Below, piece by piece: positions 47,026-57,500 of a stretch of DNA of 64,000 nt (positions within the stretch are counted from its first letter, which is position 1; each line of letters opens with the position of its first letter). A program made the translations under genes and the position numbers. A model generated the notes under the pieces. That model was given only the letters and a program-made list of their open reading frames with translations. It searched no databases and was not told the origin of the DNA. The DNA comes from Superficieibacter electus (GTDB taxonomy: Bacteria; Pseudomonadota; Gammaproteobacteria; Enterobacterales; Enterobacteriaceae), in NCBI RefSeq assembly GCF_002915575.1, contig NZ_PQGD01000017.1, positions 56,015 to 120,014 of the forward strand, given 5' to 3'.

Positions 47026-47877
47026 ATGGTACTGATGATCGTCAGCGGCCGTTCCGGCTCGGGAAAATCCGTTGCCCTGCGGGCGCTGGAAGATATGGGC
47101 TTTTACTGCGTTGATAATTTGCCCGTAGTGCTGTTGCCTGAACTGGCGAAAAGTCTGGTAGACCGTCAAACGTCTGCCGCGGTCAGCATCGACGTGCGTA
47201 ATATGCCGGAATCGCCGGAAATTTTTGAGCAGGCGATGCAGAATCTGCCGGATGCGTTCTCGCCGCAGCTTCTGTTCCTTGATGCCGACCGCAATACGCT
47301 GATCCGCCGCTACAGCGACACCCGTCGTCTGCACCCGCTTTCCAGCAAAAATCTGTCGCTGGAAAGCGCTATTGACCAGGAGAGCGACCTGCTGGAGCCG
47401 CTGCGCGCGCGCGCGGATCTTATCGTCGATACTTCCGAAATGTCCGTGCATGAACTGGCTGAAATGCTACGTACCAGGCTGCTCGGCAAGCGCGAGCGTG
47501 AACTGACGATGGTGTTTGAGTCTTTCGGCTTTAAGCACGGTATCCCGATAGATGCAGACTACGTGTTTGACGTGCGCTTTCTGCCAAACCCGCACTGGGA
47601 CCCGAAACTGCGCCCGATGACCGGGCTTGATAAACCCGTCGCGGCGTTCCTCGACCGACACACCGAAGTGCATAACTTTATCTACCAGACGCGAAGCTAC
47701 CTCGAGCTGTGGCTACCGATGCTGGAAACCAATAACCGTAGCTATCTGACGGTGGCGATTGGCTGTACCGGCGGTAAGCATCGTTCCGTATACATTGCCG
47801 AGCAGTTGGCTGACTATTTTCGTTCGCGCGGCAAGAACGTCCAGTCCCGTCATCGTACCCTGGAAAAACGCAAATGA
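47026..47877 (+). CDS. rapZ: RapZ, RNase adaptor for GlmZ sRNA decay
   Basis: A 283-residue protein with P-loop GRSGSGKS (8-15) and a C-terminal RNA-binding domain with the [11 protein letters not shown] motif (about 247-257). It brings the sRNA GlmZ to RNase E and so controls glmS by glucosamine-6-phosphate. Its end overlaps npr by 4 bases. Confidence 0.97.
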   Translation: MVLMIVSGRSGSGKSVALRALEDMGFYCVDNLPVVLLPELAKSLVDRQTSAAVSIDVRNMPESPEIFEQAMQNLPDAFSPQLLFLDADRNTLIRRYSDTRRLHPLSSKNLSLESAIDQESDLLEPLRARADLIVDTSEMSVHELAEMLRTRLLGKRERELTMVFESFGFKHGIPIDADYVFDVRFLPNPHWDPKLRPMTGLDKPVAAFLDRHTEVHNFIYQTRSYLELWLPMLETNNRSYLTVAIGCTGGKHRSVYIAEQLADYFRSRGKNVQSRHRTLEKRK

Positions 47878-48146
47878 CGGTCAGGCAAACTGTTGAAGTA
47901 ACCAACAAGCTGGGCATGCATGCCCGCCCGGCGATGAAGCTGTTTGAATTGATGCAGGGTTTTGATGCAGAAGTTCTGCTGCGCAACGATGAAGGCGCTG
48001 AAGCGGAAGCCAATAGCGTCATTGCGCTATTAATGCTTGATTCCGCGAAAGGCCGCCAGATTGAGATTGAAGCCACCGGTCCACAGGAAGTGGAAGCGCT
48101 GGCGGCGGTGATAGCGTTATTTCATTCGGGGTTTGATGAAGAATAA
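47874..48146 (+). CDS. npr: Npr, nitrogen PTS phosphocarrier
   Basis: A 90-residue HPr-like protein with phosphorylated His16 in [14 protein letters not shown]. It passes phosphate from EI-Ntr (PtsP) to PtsN. Last gene of the rpoN operon; a GC hairpin (48150-48169) follows four bases after the stop. Confidence 0.97.
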   Translation: MTVRQTVEVTNKLGMHARPAMKLFELMQGFDAEVLLRNDEGAEAEANSVIALLMLDSAKGRQIEIEATGPQEVEALAAVIALFHSGFDEE

Positions 48147-48149
48147 TTG

Positions 48150-48169
48150 CCTGTCCCGTTCGGGACGGG
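48150..48169 (+). terminator. Hairpin after npr
   Basis: CCTGTCCCG pairs with CGGGACGGG (one G:U pair) around a tight loop, followed by AT-rich sequence but no clean T tract. Probably ends the rpoN operon. Confidence 0.5.
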
Positions 48170-48344
48170 TAAATTATTTCCTGGCATTATAGATAATAGT
48201 TTATTATTCATATTCTTTTTCCGGACTTTTACTCCTGACTTATCCTGTTTCATTCCTGCGCCAGTAGATATTCCCAGGTAATTCCCTTACCATAATAAGA
48301 TTAACTTATTAATTAATTGTATTAATATACAGGGATGTATACAG

Positions 48345-49364
48345 ATGAATTATAAAAAGCTTTTCTTTTTTGCTATTCTGTCAGGTCTGACATTGATAGC
48401 AGGCTGTGACGATAAAAAAAGCAGCCGCGAGACCAGCGCCGAAACGTCGGCTAATCTGACAGAACAAAATAAAAAGGCTCAGGAAATCCTGAAGTATAAT
48501 GCTTATGTAGATGTTACTAATTTTCAGCCTTACGCCAGACTGCCGATCGGTGAAGATATTGAGGATGAATTAGCTAAGCAAAAACAATTTATGGCTGACC
48601 TTAGCAAAAATAAAGAACCTTTAGATAACTATTATAACCTTCGTGAATCCCCTATCTCAGGAAAAATAGAGCGTCTGGGAAAGGCCCTCGCTGTGAATGC
48701 CAGCCTGCCCGACCTTGATGACACTGCGGCGAAGTACTTACAGCATTTAAAAACGCTGCAATCATTGAATAATGAATTATCGTTATATGCCAGTTCTAAA
48801 GAATATCTCGAAGACAAAGGTGAATTTTTCAAAAGCAAAGGACCACAACTTATTTCACAATTAGAGGCGGTAATTAAAGCGCAAAATGAATTTGAAGATA
48901 AGATGACGCAACACGATAATGAACTGGTGAAAGAACAATTTAAATCCGCGCCAAAAGATACCGTTGAGTATTTTCGCAATGGCATTATTTACTATGAAAA
49001 AATAATTATTTACGACTTTGAAAATCAACTGAATAAATTTGACAGCGCAACACTTGCAAAAATTGACACGAATACGGCTACCCTCGCCGGGTTAATGAAA
49101 AAATACGACAACGTTAAAACGGTACGTAGTAATACATGTACCATGAATATTGCCATGTTTGTCGCGTCATCTCGTCGCATGGTGAAAAGCATGAAAGATG
49201 ACGAAAAGCACTATTTCTCCCGCAGCGACGCTTATCCGGAAGCGTTGCAAGCGAAGTCTCCGGTTTACCGGAAATTAGCACAATCCCCTGCGGAAAAGGA
49301 CTTCCGGAATCTGATGAGACACTTTTCAGGTTTGATCGACGATATGAACGCCAATCATTGTTAA
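48345..49364 (+). CDS. YiiG-like DUF3829 lipoprotein
   Basis: A 339-residue lipoprotein: the signal MNYKKLFFFAILSGLTLIAG ends in a lipobox with the lipidated cysteine at 21, followed by DDKK. The remainder is a helical DUF3829-type domain like E. coli YiiG; function unknown. The gene is clearly more AT-rich than its neighbours and has an AT-rich upstream region (48290-48335). E. coli K-12 has npr next to yrbL with nothing between, so this is an insertion. Possibly regulated with yrbL, but no shared promoter is seen. Confidence 0.8.
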   Translation: MNYKKLFFFAILSGLTLIAGCDDKKSSRETSAETSANLTEQNKKAQEILKYNAYVDVTNFQPYARLPIGEDIEDELAKQKQFMADLSKNKEPLDNYYNLRESPISGKIERLGKALAVNASLPDLDDTAAKYLQHLKTLQSLNNELSLYASSKEYLEDKGEFFKSKGPQLISQLEAVIKAQNEFEDKMTQHDNELVKEQFKSAPKDTVEYFRNGIIYYEKIIIYDFENQLNKFDSATLAKIDTNTATLAGLMKKYDNVKTVRSNTCTMNIAMFVASSRRMVKSMKDDEKHYFSRSDAYPEALQAKSPVYRKLAQSPAEKDFRNLMRHFSGLIDDMNANHC

Positions 49365-49429
49365 CCGCTCATTGAGCCATGTTAACCATGATTTGTACAT
49401 TCCGTGCTCTTTTCGCCTGTAGGGTGAAC

Positions 49430-49446
49430 CTTAAGAAAACCTTAAC
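49430..49446 (+). promoter_or_regulatory. BasR (PmrA) box upstream of yrbL
   Basis: CTTAAG, five bases, CTTAAC: the direct-repeat half sites of the PmrA/BasR consensus at exact spacing. It lies 75-91 bases before the yrbL start. A -10 candidate TACTAA is at 49482-49487. yrbL is reported in E. coli as a target of PhoP and BasR. I do not see a clear PhoP box. Confidence 0.65.
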
Positions 49447-49520
49447 TAACCCGTTGAGGTTTCATTTAAGTCCCTCATCCATACTAATGACGTGTGAGCA
49501 AATATTTTCAGGACGGCTTT

Positions 49521-50156
49521 ATGATTCACTTATCTAACCAAACTCCACTGGGAACCGGACGGCATCGCCAGTGTTATACCCATCCGGAAAACGCTCAACG
49601 CTGCATAAAAATTATCTATAACGCTGATGAGAGCGGACTCAAAGAAATCAAACGCGAGCTGCGCTATTACGCGCATCTTGCGCGTTATCTTAAAGACTGG
49701 AGCGGTATTCCTCAATATTACGGAACGGTAGAAACCGATCTGGGTACCGGTTATGTTTATGACATCATTACAGATTTTGACGGCAAGCCTTCCGTCACGT
49801 TGAAAGAATTTGCTGACCAGTGCCGCTATGAGCAGGATGTGGCTATGCTACGCGAGGCCTTAAAAACGCTCAGACGCTATCTGCACGATAATCATATTGT
49901 GACCATGACTCTGAAACCGCAAAATATTCTCTGTCGTCGGATTAGCGAATCAGAAGTCGTGCCTGTGGTATGCGACAATATTGGCGAAAGCACGTTGATT
50001 CCGCTGGCCAGTTGGTCAGTCTGGTTATGCCGCCGTAAACAGGCCCGGTTGTGGGCACGTTTTATGCAGCAACCCGCGCTGGTCGCTGCACTGGGAATGA
50101 GTGAAGGCAGCCAGAAAGGCAGTCCCTCAATGACGCTGACGTCACACAAGGTTTAG
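49521..50156 (+). CDS. yrbL: YrbL, PhoP/BasR regulon protein
   Basis: A 211-residue cytoplasmic protein of the YrbL family, distantly kinase-like (TLKPQNILC, about residues 130-138, resembles a catalytic loop, but with K where a kinase has H/D). Function unknown. ATG at 49521 with CAGGA upstream, matching E. coli. Its stop overlaps the convergent mtgA by 4 bases. Confidence 0.92.
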   Translation: MIHLSNQTPLGTGRHRQCYTHPENAQRCIKIIYNADESGLKEIKRELRYYAHLARYLKDWSGIPQYYGTVETDLGTGYVYDIITDFDGKPSVTLKEFADQCRYEQDVAMLREALKTLRRYLHDNHIVTMTLKPQNILCRRISESEVVPVVCDNIGESTLIPLASWSVWLCRRKQARLWARFMQQPALVAALGMSEGSQKGSPSMTLTSHKV

Positions 50157-50881
50157 TGTAGCGCGTTCTGCGCCATAAACGTTTCGCCACCCAACTGGTG
50201 CATCTGGCGCACGATCCACGCCTGACGGTTACGCACGTAGCCGGAGGGCGTACCAGCTTTAAAGCGGATCGGATTTGGTAATACCGCCGCCAGCAGCGCT
50301 GCCTCGGACATGGTCAATTTGCTGGCAGGCTTATGAAAATAGCGCTGTGCCGCCGCTTCAACGCCGAAGACACCGTCGCCGAATTCAGCAATGTTGAGAT
50401 ATACCGTGAGTATTCTCTTCTTACTCCACACCGTCTCAATGCCCACCGTCAGCCCGGCTTCCAGTCCCTTACGCAGCCAGCTTCGGCCGTCCCACAGAAA
50501 CAGGTTTTTCGCCGTCTGCTGCGAGAGCGTGGATGCACCGCGAATTCGCGTTTCATGGCGCTGATTGTGGGTTAGCGCTTTTTCAATCGCGGCAACATCA
50601 AAACCCCAGTGCTGGGGGAATTTCTGGTCTTCCGCCGCAATGACCGCCAGCCCCATATAAGGCGAGATGTCATCCATATCCACCCAGTCGGAGTGCGGCA
50701 CATAGCCGAAATCGCCAGTTAACCAGGCACTCATCTGGCGCTCAACCATCACGGCAGAAAACGGCACCGGTACGATGCTGAACAGGGCAATCCCTCCTCC
50801 CCAGAAAATGACGAGCGCCAGTATCATGCGGACCAGTATGCGACGCAGCGAAATCCACAGTGAGGAGCGTCCTTTCCTCAT
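50153..50881 (-). CDS. mtgA: Monofunctional peptidoglycan glycosyltransferase MtgA
   Basis: A 242-residue inner-membrane enzyme with one N-terminal helix (about 11-36) and a GT51 domain; catalytic Glu in [16 protein letters not shown] (about 80-95) and the [17 protein letters not shown] motif. It polymerises lipid II at the divisome. Its ATG overlaps the elbB stop by 4 bases. Confidence 0.97.
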   Translation of the reverse strand: MRKGRSSLWISLRRILVRMILALVIFWGGGIALFSIVPVPFSAVMVERQMSAWLTGDFGYVPHSDWVDMDDISPYMGLAVIAAEDQKFPQHWGFDVAAIEKALTHNQRHETRIRGASTLSQQTAKNLFLWDGRSWLRKGLEAGLTVGIETVWSKKRILTVYLNIAEFGDGVFGVEAAAQRYFHKPASKLTMSEAALLAAVLPNPIRFKAGTPSGYVRNRQAWIVRQMHQLGGETFMAQNALH

Positions 50882-51531
50882 TCGGTCAGAACCAGCACGC
50901 GCGATACCAGCTTTTCAATCCCCGCCGCCGCCTCAGCAATATTCTGCGCCAGCATATACGCGGGTGTTGTCACCACCTTATTTTCTTCATCAACCACAAT
51001 GTCATCCACCGGACACGGCACATGCTCTGCCCCCATTTCTTCGAGTATTTCAGCCGTGTCGATATCAGTGCCAATTGTGATACGCAAAGGGATGGCAAAA
51101 ATCTTTGGCAGCATGGCGGGCGCAATACAGATAAAGCCCAGCGGTTTGCCGGCCTGATGCATCGCCAGCGCCAGCGCACTCAGGTCGCCATCTACCTCAC
51201 AAGCCGCGCCCTCATTAGCAAAATTGCTCAGGTTTTTGGCCGCGCCAAAACCACCGGGTACGATCAGGGCATCCAGCTCCGCCGCCTGCGCCTGTGCCAG
51301 CGGCCGAACCTCGCCCCTGGTGATGCGTGCCGCTTCGAGCAGCACGTTGCGGCGTTCCGCCATCGCTTCGCCGGTAAGATGATTAATCACCTCAGACTGA
51401 ATTTTATCCGGCGCAAAGCACACCGCCTGCGCGCCGTTACGGGCAATCGCCAGCAGGGTAATTACCGCTTCATGGATTTCAGTTCCGTCATAAACGCCGC
51501 ATCCGCTCAGGACTACGCCAATTTTTTTCAT
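50878..51531 (-). CDS. elbB: ElbB, DJ-1/PfpI-like glyoxalase
   Basis: A 217-residue protein of the DJ-1 superfamily, sometimes called isoprenoid biosynthesis protein with amidotransferase-like domain; glyoxalase activity reported for E. coli ElbB. Motif [18 protein letters not shown] at the N-terminus; a second conserved block is [14 protein letters not shown] (about 88-101). It lies directly before mtgA. Confidence 0.94.
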   Translation of the reverse strand: MKKIGVVLSGCGVYDGTEIHEAVITLLAIARNGAQAVCFAPDKIQSEVINHLTGEAMAERRNVLLEAARITRGEVRPLAQAQAAELDALIVPGGFGAAKNLSNFANEGAACEVDGDLSALALAMHQAGKPLGFICIAPAMLPKIFAIPLRITIGTDIDTAEILEEMGAEHVPCPVDDIVVDEENKVVTTPAYMLAQNIAEAAAGIEKLVSRVLVLTE

Positions 51532-51650
51532 CGTGCTATTCCTTTTCGCAAACGATTAGTTCTCATTAGAAAATATAATTTAACCGCTGTGCTTCACATA
51601 TTTAACTGATTCATGTAACAAATAATTTAATATTTGCTATCTTAATGGAC

Positions 51651-51770
51651 GTGCGGCCCAAGTTTGTCTGCTGTGCCTGCTGTTAGAACGCTAATTAAAC
51701 AGGCGCAGCCATGATTTCCCTGGTGTTGGCGCAGTATTAGCGCACCCCGGCCAGGCCGGGGTCATTTTTT
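51651..51770 (+). ncRNA. arcZ: ArcZ Hfq-dependent sRNA
   Basis: A 120-nt sRNA in the elbB-arcB gap, on the strand opposite arcB. It starts GTGCGGCC like E. coli ArcZ. The conserved core GATTTCCCTGGTGTTGGCGC (51713-51732) is the seed that activates rpoS and represses many mRNAs. A GC-rich terminator (ACCCCGGCC/GGCCGGGGT then T6) ends at 51770. The RNA 3' end overlaps the arcB stop by two bases, as in E. coli. The 5' half has diverged. A -10-like TATCTT precedes it at about 51638. Confidence 0.95.
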
Positions 51771-54099
51771 ATTGCCGCTCGGCGACCCAGCGTTTCAATA
51801 CGGCGACGTCATGCTGCCAGTCCTGCTTCATCTCTTCTATCCATTCACCTACGTTATCCCACCAGGCCGGAAGATCGGAAGACTGGATTTGCTGCCCCAG
51901 TTGCTGCAAGTGGCGCAGGCCAATAGAGCCAGCCGCACCTTTAATTTTATGCCCCTCTTCGGCAATGCCTTTTTGATCGCGCGCGGTCAGGTTCGATTCC
52001 AGTACGCTCAGATAACCCGGCATCATTTTTTCAAAAACAGCGAGGCCATCGGTGATGAGCTTCGGCCCAACCAGTTCGATGTATTGTTCCAGCATCGCGG
52101 TATCCAGCAGGTCTTGCGTTTTACCATTATCCGCAGAAGTCACTCTTTTCTCCTCGTGGTCAGCAGTGTCCCAGAACTTCTTAATCATGGCAGTTAATGC
52201 CGGAACTGCCAGCGGCTTACTCAGCACGTCATCCATCCCGGCGTCAAAATATTCCTGTTTATCTTTCAGGACATTAGCCGTTAAGGCCACCAGCGGCGGC
52301 AGGTCTTCACGTGGATAACGCTGAGTGAGCTGGCGGGAGATATCCAGCCCGGTCATGTCAGGCAACTGAATATCCAGCAGGACGAGATCGTATTCACCCG
52401 GGGTAAACATCTCCAGCGCCGCCGCGCCCGTCATCGCGACATCGACGCTATTGCCCAGTTTTTCCAGTACCGAACGCGCCACAATCACATTCAGTTCAAT
52501 GTCCTCCACCAGCAGCACGTGCAGAGCGGGCAGCGGCATATCATCATCGTCAAACGCATCTTCCACCTCTTCCGCCACTGCTGGCGCGTTTACCGTCAGG
52601 GTAAACACGGAGCCTTTTCCGGCCTGGCTGGTGACGGTGATATCACCTCCCATGTTTTTTGCCAGCCGCCGCGAGACCGCCAGCCCGATGCCGGTTCCGG
52701 TAGCAGGCTTACCGCCGTTGCTGTCTTTCACCTGATAATACATGGCGAAGATTTTGTCCTGCTCATCCTGGGGAATACCGATGCCGGAATCTTCCACTTC
52801 AAAATGCAGCATCTTGCCCGCATCGTAGCGAACGCGTACCGTCACCTGGCCCTGCTGGGTAAACTTCACGGCGTTGCTGATCAGGTTCCACAGGATCTGA
52901 CGCAGACGTGTGCCATCCGTAATGACTTTATGCGGCAGCGGCAGGGTTGGCTCCATCACAAAACGCAGCCCTTTTTGATGCGCCTGCAGGCCCGAGAGGT
53001 TCTCCAGATCGGCCAGGAAACTGGTAAAGTCCACCGGCTGAATATCAAGCTTCACATTACGCCGCTCAATTTTATCCATGTCGATAATATCGTTAAAAAT
53101 ATTACCCAGCGTGACCGCCGAAACATGGATAGTTTTCAGGTATTTTTCCTGTTCATTCGTCAGCTCGGTATCCAGCAGGATGCGGCTTAGCCCTACGATG
53201 CCGTTAAGCGGCGTGCGCAGTTCATGGCTGATCGTGGAGATAAACGTGGTCTTATCGCGGCTGGCGCGCTCCAGCGCATCCTGATAACGCTTACGTTCGG
53301 TAATATCACGACCAAAGCCCATCAACCCGTGGCGTTTACCCACCCGGTCATAATAGGGTACTTTGCGGATTTCGAAGCAGGCTTTGCGTCCGTCGGGGTA
53401 ATCCAGCCACTGTTCGTAGGTCAGCGAGACGTTATGGCGAAACACTTTTTCGTCAGTCTCAATCACTTTCTCTGCTGTTTCAGCGGTGTAAACATCCTGC
53501 GGCTTAAGGTTGATTAGCTGTTTTTCACTTTTGCCGGTGAGCAACTCCATCGCCCGGTTACAGCCGGAAAATTCTTTATCTTCGTTTCGATAGAAGACCA
53601 GATCGGGAGAAGCATCCAGAAAGGAGCGCAGGAAGGTAGACTGCTGCTCAAGTTGGATTTGTGTCTCTTCACGCTCTTTCATCTCGACTTTAAGTTGCTC
53701 GAAGGTCGCCTGGCGCTCGGCTTCTGCCTTTTCGCGATCGGCAATTTCCTGATTAAGTTGAGCAATGTTGTCCTTCATCTGGACATTCAGTTTGAGATCG
53801 CGCTCGCGCATCACCTCCAGCTTTTCGACCAGCCGGGACAATCGCTGTCGCGATTCTTCCAGTTGTTCAACGACCACCGATAAAAAATAGACCGCCCACG
53901 GTGTGATCAGAATGCCGAAAAAAATCGAACGAATGATGTCGATTTCCTCAACATGCCCACGCAGCACCATAGTCACCGCCATCTGCACGGCGATAGCCAG
54001 TACCACCAGCGCCAGCGCCAGTAGCAGAGAAAAACGTACCAGCCCCAGTTTCATCATCAGGTCGACGTAGTACTGCGCCAGTAAACGGATTTGTTTCAT
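51769..54099 (-). CDS. arcB: ArcB, hybrid sensor kinase for anoxic redox control
   Basis: A 776-residue sensor kinase. Two membrane helices (about 23-41 and 58-77), coiled coil, PAS domain (about 155-270, with DASPDLVFYRNEDKEFSGCN), phosphoacceptor His in ISHELRTPLNG near 292, ATPase domain, receiver with LVLLDIQLPDMTG near 576, and an HPt domain (GHKIKGAAGSIG near 717). It signals to ArcA from the quinone pool. ATG at 54099 matches E. coli. Its upstream neighbour is ytfP instead of yhcC. Confidence 0.97.
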   Translation of the reverse strand: MKQIRLLAQYYVDLMMKLGLVRFSLLLALALVVLAIAVQMAVTMVLRGHVEEIDIIRSIFFGILITPWAVYFLSVVVEQLEESRQRLSRLVEKLEVMRERDLKLNVQMKDNIAQLNQEIADREKAEAERQATFEQLKVEMKEREETQIQLEQQSTFLRSFLDASPDLVFYRNEDKEFSGCNRAMELLTGKSEKQLINLKPQDVYTAETAEKVIETDEKVFRHNVSLTYEQWLDYPDGRKACFEIRKVPYYDRVGKRHGLMGFGRDITERKRYQDALERASRDKTTFISTISHELRTPLNGIVGLSRILLDTELTNEQEKYLKTIHVSAVTLGNIFNDIIDMDKIERRNVKLDIQPVDFTSFLADLENLSGLQAHQKGLRFVMEPTLPLPHKVITDGTRLRQILWNLISNAVKFTQQGQVTVRVRYDAGKMLHFEVEDSGIGIPQDEQDKIFAMYYQVKDSNGGKPATGTGIGLAVSRRLAKNMGGDITVTSQAGKGSVFTLTVNAPAVAEEVEDAFDDDDMPLPALHVLLVEDIELNVIVARSVLEKLGNSVDVAMTGAAALEMFTPGEYDLVLLDIQLPDMTGLDISRQLTQRYPREDLPPLVALTANVLKDKQEYFDAGMDDVLSKPLAVPALTAMIKKFWDTADHEEKRVTSADNGKTQDLLDTAMLEQYIELVGPKLITDGLAVFEKMMPGYLSVLESNLTARDQKGIAEEGHKIKGAAGSIGLRHLQQLGQQIQSSDLPAWWDNVGEWIEEMKQDWQHDVAVLKRWVAERQ

Positions 54100-54194
54100 A
54101 AAAGGTTCCTTCACCCCAGCATCGCTCAATCATACCGAATTTTGGGCAACAGGTTGAAGTCTGGTTAAAAAATGTGGAGTCGGTAGGCGGAAGG

Positions 54195-54223
54195 ATAAAA
54201 ATAACGCCACCCGAAGGTGGCGT
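54195..54223 (-). terminator. Intrinsic terminator after ytfP
   Basis: Stem ACGCCACC/GGTGGCGT with a CGAA loop, followed on the minus strand by a T-rich run, six bases beyond the ytfP stop. It insulates arcB from the tamA-tamB-ytfP operon. Confidence 0.9.
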
Positions 54224-54228
54224 GTGGT

Positions 54229-54573
54229 TTAGTCCTGGTGTCTGTCTAACCAGTCACCGCTATCTATCAGCGTTAAGCCTTCCGTAGGCCGCTGATAAAC
54301 ATACATCCATGCACTCCCGTACGGGGTCTGGATCAACTGGCGTGCGTACTCGCCGCCCTTAGTGCGTAGCGCATCAAGCTCAGCAAGGGTTGCAGCATCG
54401 ATTCGATAAACTTCCCCAAGTACCGTGCCTTCGCCGGGCACTGCGCCTGGATAGTGGCCCAGGCTATACAACTGGTAATTTTCGATGCTGTGATCGCCCA
54501 GCCACTGAGCGTTAGTCATCCAGTGGCTATTGCCTTGCTTACTTCGTAAACTGCCGTAGACAAATATTCGCAT
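54229..54573 (-). CDS. ytfP: YtfP, gamma-glutamylcyclotransferase-like protein
   Basis: A 114-residue protein of the AIG2/GGCT family, opening with the substrate-binding MRIFVYGSLRSKQGN. Activity unknown in enterobacteria. It ends the tamA-tamB-ytfP unit, two bases after tamB. In E. coli this unit is near 95 min, far from arcB. Confidence 0.95.
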   Translation of the reverse strand: MRIFVYGSLRSKQGNSHWMTNAQWLGDHSIENYQLYSLGHYPGAVPGEGTVLGEVYRIDAATLAELDALRTKGGEYARQLIQTPYGSAWMYVYQRPTEGLTLIDSGDWLDRHQD

Positions 54574-54575
54574 TG

Positions 54576-57500
54576 CTAAAACTCAAACTGATAGAGCAGG
54601 TCCAGTGCCTGGTCTATGCCAGACACCGCTTCAAGATATAGCTTAGGCATCAGTCGATAGCGTAACGTGAGAGTCGCCAACGAGTCAAAAATACCTACAC
54701 CATATTTCACCTGTAGACCCGGCAGCACGTAACCGCTGACCACCACCTGAGAGGAGTCACCGACTCCCTGGGTGTCCAGCGCCAGATTGCTTACGCCAAA
54801 TGTCTCCCCGATTTTACCCACAACCTGCCCACTTTGTGCAACCCCCAGACCGACTAACATTGAGGTCATTGCGTCGCTGTCGCTCTGTTCGCTGTCCAGC
54901 CCCTGACCGCGAAGCAGATAGGAAAGCGCTTCCTGCTGCGACATTGCCGGGTCCGAGAACACTTCCGCTTTCGGTTCGTCTGCGGTGCCGGTGACGCGAA
55001 CGCCGGCAATCACGTCGTTCTCGGTCGATTCGGGGTTACGAATGGCTTCGATATTCAGTAGCGGCTGATCCGGCGGGCCAGAGAACAGCAATTCACCTTT
55101 ACGCACAATCAAATCCTGACCGTACGCGTGGAAGCGCCCTTCCGGAATATTAATTTGCCCGTTCAGGCCCAGCCCCTGTTTATCCTGCGCCACTTTCAGA
55201 TCGCCCGTCAGCCTGGCTTTCAGCCCGAACGCATCAAGACGCACGTTATTACCCACGTGGACCACCAGATTACTGTTGATCGGAATGGCCGCCGTTTTCG
55301 GCTCTTCAGGCTGCAAATCGTTTTTCAGCATCACTTCATCGCTGGAGACGCCAACTGCGCTCTCCGGCAGTTCGTGCACCACGATGCGCGCCCACGGCAC
55401 GTCGGCGCTGCCGTCGAGCGTAAACAGCTGCGGCGTGGCGGTGAAGACGATATCCGGCGACACATCCAGGCGCACCATCGGCGGCACCGTGATGCGCACC
55501 CGGCTGCCTTTCGCCGCGATGCGGGCGCGCCAGTTGTCGATCTGGCTCCAGTCCGCATCACCATTCAGCGCGATTTCGCCCTGACGGGTGCGCACCACGC
55601 CCTGAAGCGTGGAACTCATGCCGTTAAAATTCATCGCCAGCTGGCTCGGCTGCATATCAAACGGCATAAAGTTGGCGTCCAGCTCCGCGCCGTTCAGTTG
55701 CATCTGACCAAAAAGCTGTGGGCTTTGCGCATTGCCTGCCAGCCGCAGGTTAGCGTTAAGCGTCCCCGCCGCTTTCTCACCGCGCGAGAAGATGGCATTG
55801 ACCATCGCCAGCGAGAAGTTGCGGATATTAACGTTGCCGCCAAGATTGCGCTGCCCCTGCGGATCGCGGATCTGCACCTGACCATCAAACTGGCCGTTAT
55901 TGGTCAGGCGCATCAGCCACTCCAGCTGCGCGCGGTTATTACGCAGCTCGGCGTTAAGGTTCAGAGTGCTAAAGGCGACCGGTAACGGCGCGTCGTTAAC
56001 GATTTGCGTGACTTTTACATTTCGACCTGCCAGCGTGACGCTGCCCTGCGGCAGCCCCTCTTTGGTAGTGTCCCAGCTCACATCCGCTTTGCCGCTGAAG
56101 ATCCCGCTGGCCTGGGTGGTGTCCGGCATAAACGGCTTCAGCATCGCTAAATCGAAGCGGTTGAGGTTGACCACCGCGCGCCCTTCCGCCCCGGCATCAA
56201 TGGGTTGCGGCACGCACAGTTGCGCATTGGGATTGGTCCAGCAGTGTGGTCCGATACTGATTTTCTGTTCCTGATTACGGTAATCCAGCGCAATGGCGCG
56301 GTTCAGTACCCACGGGCCGACCGGCGTCTGGAAGCGTGTATTGCTTAATGTTCCTTTCCAGCGCTGTGCCTGACGATCAAAACTGCCCGTCAGATCCAAC
56401 TGGCCGGAGACCGGATCGCCCTGCATACGTAGCTGAAGCTGATGCTGTTTTTCACTGCCTTTGGCCTCCAGGGTCAACAGCCGGACGTTAAGATCGCCCT
56501 GCGCGATGCGTTCCACGCGCACATTCATGTTTCCGGCGATCTGATCGGTGGATTTGATATCCCCTTCAATACGCGCCTGCGCCACGGAGAGTTCCTGCCA
56601 GCGCAGGCCACGGGCGGTGATATCCGCCAGTAACTGCGGAGCCTCCACGGTGCCACGGACTTTCAGTAACCCTTTGGCGGTGCCACCCAGTCCCGGCAGC
56701 GCGTTGTCCAGCCCCGGCGCGTCAATAGTGGCGTCAAGGTTGAGGTCTTTAACGCCAAGCTCGCCTTTGACGTCCGCGCTATTACGCCCCAGCGCCAGAT
56801 GCAGTTTCGGGATTGTCCATTGCAGATAGCTGTTCCCTTTGACTGCGCCATCAACAAGCACTTTGTTTTGCTTCACGTTGCCGGTGATTTTCATCTCCGG
56901 GACGTCCATCTGCCAGCTACCGCCGTACAGGCTACCGCGCGTCTTAATCAGACCGTCGAGCTTCGACGGCCAGTCCGGGAATTCCTTCGCCGTGTTAATC
57001 CCTTTCAGCGCCAGTTCGCCGCGCCAGCTGATCGCCTGCTGCCAGTCGAGCAGCGCTTTCAGTTCGGTGGTGCCCTGGAGTGCGGCAACCGTCAGCTTAT
57101 CCAGATTGATCTGCTGCTCGTTACCTTTGGCATCCAGCGTGATGGTTGCCGCAGGCACGTCCTGCCCTTTCACCGCCGTGCGGAACGACAGCGTGTAATC
57201 CGTGGCTTTACCCGTCAGTTTAAGTTTCAGGTTATCGGCCTGGTACTGCTTCTCACCGGTAAACGGCCAGTAAAGCTGCTGGCTGGTAATATCAAGATTG
57301 AGTGGCAGGCCGGCTTCAGCCAGGCGGGTTTGTCCGCGCAGCACCATATCCACAGGGCCGGAAAGATTGATGCCCAGCTCAAGCTGTTCACGCAGCGCGC
57401 CGCCGACTTTGATTTTCACCTTCTCGCCTTTCAGCGGATCAACGTTCAACGTGCTGTTAAGCGTAAGATCCACCGGCCAGTTATCGGCCAGCCGCGCGGT

